A stretch of 64,000 nt of DNA from the NCBI GenBank assembly GCA_029834535.1, contig JAQMWT010000242.1, forward strand, positions 26,390-90,389, written 5' to 3'. The notes under the pieces are model-generated. The model was given only the letters and a program-made list of their open reading frames with translations. It was not told the origin of the DNA and made no database searches. Shown piece by piece: positions 60,961 through 64,000 of the stretch (position 1 is its first letter; each line of letters opens with the position of its first letter). The DNA is from Chrysophaeum taylorii. Taxonomy: Eukaryota > Sar > Pelagophyceae > Pelagomonadales > Pelagomonadaceae. The position numbers were made by a program, and so were the translations under genes.

Positions 60961-61114
60961 GTGTCTGACCCTCGTCTACTTCTGGTGACCCTCGTCTACT
61001 TGGCCTGCACTTATACGTAACTAGTCTGATGGCCACTAATCTGACCACTGCGCGCGCACTGGTGGTGCGTCATTTGTAACTGCTCTCATTGCTTCCGAAG
61101 CGGCCACAAGTAGA

Positions 61115-62880
61115 CTAGGCTCTCTTCTTTTCTCCTTGGCGGCCGAATGGGCCCCAGAGGTCGCAGACGAGCCTTTCCTCGTGCAGGAGCCCGCGCGGCG
61201 GACTTGTTGTCTGCCTTGGCTTTGGGGATGGGAAGCGGTTTACTGCCGGCGTCGAGGAGGGCTTGATGACGCTCGGGGCGTTTGCCGCGACTGCGTACTG
61301 GATTGGTCTTCGGTTTTGTACTTCGAGTCGAGCTTCGCGCCGCCGTCCACGGAGGCGCGCGCAGTGCAATTGGTCAGGCTTTCGTGGCACGGCGATGCTG
61401 CGGTTGAGGGCATAACGCAGAGACCTGCACACGGTGTGAAGCGGCTGCTCCCATCCGGCGCGGACCGCTCAACGTCGGCGCCTGCCTTGAGAACATGTCA
61501 GCGCAGCGGGCGGCGCCGGCTTCGCAGGCGACGTGGAGCGGGCGACGGCCGGCGGCGTTTGGAGTCTCGACGTCGGCACCCTTGCTTAACAGCAGACGGC
61601 AGCATTGGTGCGCACGGGCTTCGCAAGCAGCGGCGAGGAGGGCGGCACCGGTGGCAGGGCGTCATTGGCTCAGGAGGGCGATGCAATGATGGCGTCGCCG
61701 GTCTCGCACGCCTCGACGAGAAGATTGCACGGGCGCTTGTCTTCGTCAACCACGGGCTCGTTGGGATTGACTCCTGCCTCGAGGAGCTTGCGGACCCGGA
61801 CGGCGTTTCTTCGGCGGATTGCTTCAAGGAGCGCGCTGTGGCCGTCTTGTCGCGCGGCGTAGTTGTTTCGAGCTTATCGCCCCGACGCAGAAGTTTGGTG
61901 AGATTTGCGGTGTTCGAGGCGCGCGTCCGCTCGCGCCCTTGGAATCAACCTTTCTTACCGAACTGGATCTCAATCTCTCACTCAGCCAGGCGCGCTTACA
62001 GCTGCGCGCCCGAAGCGTCGTGGGACGAGATCTCGACGGCATGCCGAATGCGCGAAAAGCGCGTCTGTACCGCCATCGAGCGTGTAGCGCACCGTCGCCC
62101 GGCGTCGCCGAAGCAAGCGTCACGAGGACCGCGCCGGTAAACGAGACAATCCGCTGCTCGGCGGGCGGCTCGTGGTAGTCGGGAGCTCGCGAACGGCACG
62201 ACACGCGAAAGCCGCGTCATCGTAGAGGAGGTTCTCCTTCTCGTCGAGATGACCGTGTTGTGGTGCCCGCGGCGCGTGCCCGGTTGGGCTCGCATCTCGC
62301 GCTCGGCACGTCGGGAGGGGCCCCGAACCTCGTCCTCAAAGTGGGTCGCGTACACCTTTATCGGCGGTCGGTTCACGAGTCGTGCCGGCGCACTCTGCGG
62401 CCGCGGCGTGGCGTCATCGTCTGCAGTGAACCACTCGCCTAGAAGGGTGCGCCGTCGACGGCCGCCGTTTTCCTTTGCGACCCTTTCGAGACGAAGCCAT
62501 CGGCGACGACGGGTCGTCCGCCGTGGTCTCCACGCTTGGCTGCTGCGTGACGAGGACGCCCCTTGCAGCGATGTCTTCGGCCGGCGGTGCGACGACGTCC
62601 GCGCTCTGCGGCGACGCTAAGAGTGCCGGAGCGCTCTTTTTGGTGCAGATCATGCTCGGCCAGAAACTGCTGGCCCGTCGCCGAGAGCTCGCTCAATGAC
62701 TCGGCCGAAATGAGGAGCGTGGGGTCCTGCTGATGCTGCTTCTGCGCCTCGTTGGCCTCGTCGCGCGCAGTTGCTTGGCGCCAGACAGCTCGCAGTGCAT
62801 GTAGTAAGCGTCGAGCCGTTGGTTCTCTGGGCAGCGGCTTCCACGCCACATATCGTCTCGACGAATCTGGACCTGGGCAT
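61115..62880 (-). pseudogene. Ankyrin protein inverted copy, frameshifted
   Basis: Mirrors 37,337-39,121, 19 bp shorter. Ankyrin blocks survive only as short frames (for example SPKPRQTTSPPRGLLHEERL in a non-native frame), so no protein can be made as sequenced. Confidence 0.9.
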
Positions 62881-63082
62881 TCTCGCGAGACGGTAGTGTA
62901 GGGTGCTGTGCACGGGGGGGGCCTTTTTGTTATCGAAAACCGACACGCTGACGGGCTCGGTGTCGTCTTGGTTTATGCGCGCTTCTCGACTCACAGAAGC
63001 CAACGAGATCCGTGATACGTATCTTGTGAAAAGAAGAATTAGGGTAAGGTTATACGGTGTTGTGGGCGGAAACAGAAGAAAG

Positions 63083-63746
63083 ATGCGGCGCCCGATTGAC
63101 GTTTGTATTTTTGTCGTCGGCGTGCGGGGTTCTGCCCGCCGCAGCAACCCCTTTGGGCAAGGCAAAGCGTGGTGCGAATGGCCGTCGTGGAGCCCGGTAA
63201 CTTCAAGAACGGGCTGACGATCGAGTACCAAGGACAGCGATGTGGAAAAATCATCGGCTTTTCAACAGACGAAGTCGGCGCGACGAGCGGCGATGGTCCG
63301 GACTCATGAAAAACTTAGTGTCGGGACGACCGTCGACAGACCTTTCGGATCTCGGAGAAGCTCCAGACGGCTAACGTCGAGAAGAGGAGGCGATTTACAG
63401 TTACGTCGACGACGGCTCGGTCGTCTTCCTGGACTCCGGAGACCTTCGGGAGGTCGAATCCCGCAAGGCGATCTTGAGACGGCCGACCACTCCTCCAAGG
63501 ACGGCATGACTGTCCAGATCGTGAGCTGGGGCACCACGGTCGTCGACGTGATTCTCCCGAGCAGCGGGAGTACGAGTCACTTACACCGAGCCAGCCGTCA
63601 GAATCGGTTCGACGTCCGTCACGTCGAAGAGCGCGACACTCGACACTGGCGCCGAAATCATGGTTCCGCTCTTCGTCGAAATCGGCGACCGCGTCGAGGT
63701 CAATTGCGGCGAGCGCACCTTCATGGAGCGCGTGAAGAAAAACTAA
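63083..63746 (+). pseudogene. EF-P inverted copy, frameshifted
   Basis: Mirrors 36,455-37,126, 8 bp shorter. NFKNGLTIEYQGQRCGKII and the C-terminal GERTFMERVKKN sequence can be followed, but at least five frame changes separate them. Confidence 0.9.
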
Positions 63747-64000
63747 GCGATACTTCTCGGCGAAAGATTGGTCGTCGACGTCGTCGTCTCTTTGACATGA
63801 ATAATATGATGCCCTTTTCGATCTCTTCGGCAGAGTGGCAAGTCTGCCGCGCAAGAACGCAGAGATAGTAGGCGATAAGGCCGGAATTCGTCGAGCCGAG
63901 CGATATTAGGGTTGGCGTGCGCAAAAGGAGCGTCAAAGTTCGGGCTCGATGGTTGTGGACGGGGGGATCGACTTGAACTCCTGCATGGCAGCCGTCATTC
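63747..64000. other. Inverted copy of the EF-P downstream flank, to the window edge
   Basis: Mirrors about 36,200-36,454 and is still matching at the last base, so the inverted repeat continues beyond the window. Confidence 0.9.

Larger units (their letters stand above)
51494..64000 (-). repeat. Right arm of the giant inverted repeat (error-rich copy of 36,200-49,081)
   Basis: Reverse complement of the left arm over its whole length, 12,507 bp against 12,882 bp. Differences are scattered, mostly 1-2 base indels, and fall equally in coding and non-coding DNA; for example, a 170-bp piece of the B55 3' end differs at about ten places. The repeat runs off the window. Confidence 0.95.

Noticed and set aside
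51494-64000. A second functional set of EF-P, eL29, CCCH, WW, ankyrin and B55 genes
   Set aside because: All are the inverted copy with dispersed indels; none retains an intact frame.

Overview
This is a nuclear, GC-rich, gene-compact eukaryotic sequence, most likely from a unicellular alga with a red-derived secondary plastid (a pelagophyte-like stramenopile is my best guess). The evidence is: (i) EF-P and a second gene begin with a signal peptide followed by a Phe at the predicted cleavage site, as in heterokont plastid presequences; (ii) eukaryote-specific genes are present (ribosomal protein eL29, PP2A B55 subunit, TTC5/Strap, CCCH/NUFIP1-like protein, PARP); (iii) introns are few and very short (44, 59 and 129 bp). 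The species is inference; no rRNA or organelle gene is present to fix it.

Layout. 1-9,060: an AT-richer, decayed Ty1/copia-like retroelement (integrase, RT, RNase H) with two extra overlapping ORFs downstream of RNase H, and a Helitron-derived repeat inserted into its 5' part. 9,280-13,760: a second copia-type element (gag/zinc knuckle, minus strand) split by a complete hAT transposon with a perfect 8-bp target-site duplication. 14,055-15,158: another Helitron-derived repeat. 15,922-17,793: a secreted C69 dipeptidase. 19,351-21,171: a divergent gene pair only 27 bp apart (lysine-rich protein / TTC5). 21,183-26,369: Helitron-derived repeats, gene debris and a pogo-like transposase remnant. 26,567-32,032: an intronless receptor-like protein of about 1,821 aa joining a 5'-nucleotidase-like ectodomain, an ANF-type ligand-binding domain, one membrane helix, two WWE domains, an SH3-like domain and a PARP catalytic domain. 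This is the main biological discovery candidate. 33,124-39,868: Helitron repeat, PfkB sugar kinase, plastid EF-P, ankyrin protein and a truncated plastid-targeted gene. 39,880-47,425: head-to-head Helitron pairs separated by eL29, a CCCH protein and a WW-domain protein. 48,150-51,493: PP2A B55, MutY and a GT8-like glycosyltransferase, all frameshifted.

From 51,494 to the window end the sequence is the reverse complement of 36,200-49,081: a giant inverted repeat with a 2.4-kb loop. Every gene in the right arm is broken by scattered single-base indels and the arm is about 375 bp shorter than its partner. B55, MutY and the GT8 gene, close to the loop, are broken in the same way. I read this mainly as a chimeric, poorly polished long-read or amplification artefact at a contig end rather than a decayed duplication, so right-arm 'pseudogenes' should not be taken as biology until checked.

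The genes do not form one pathway. The coherent themes are plastid translation (EF-P), cytosolic translation (eL29), phosphatase signalling (B55) and a candidate transmembrane ADP-ribosyltransferase receptor. Several generations of transposons are embedded among them.
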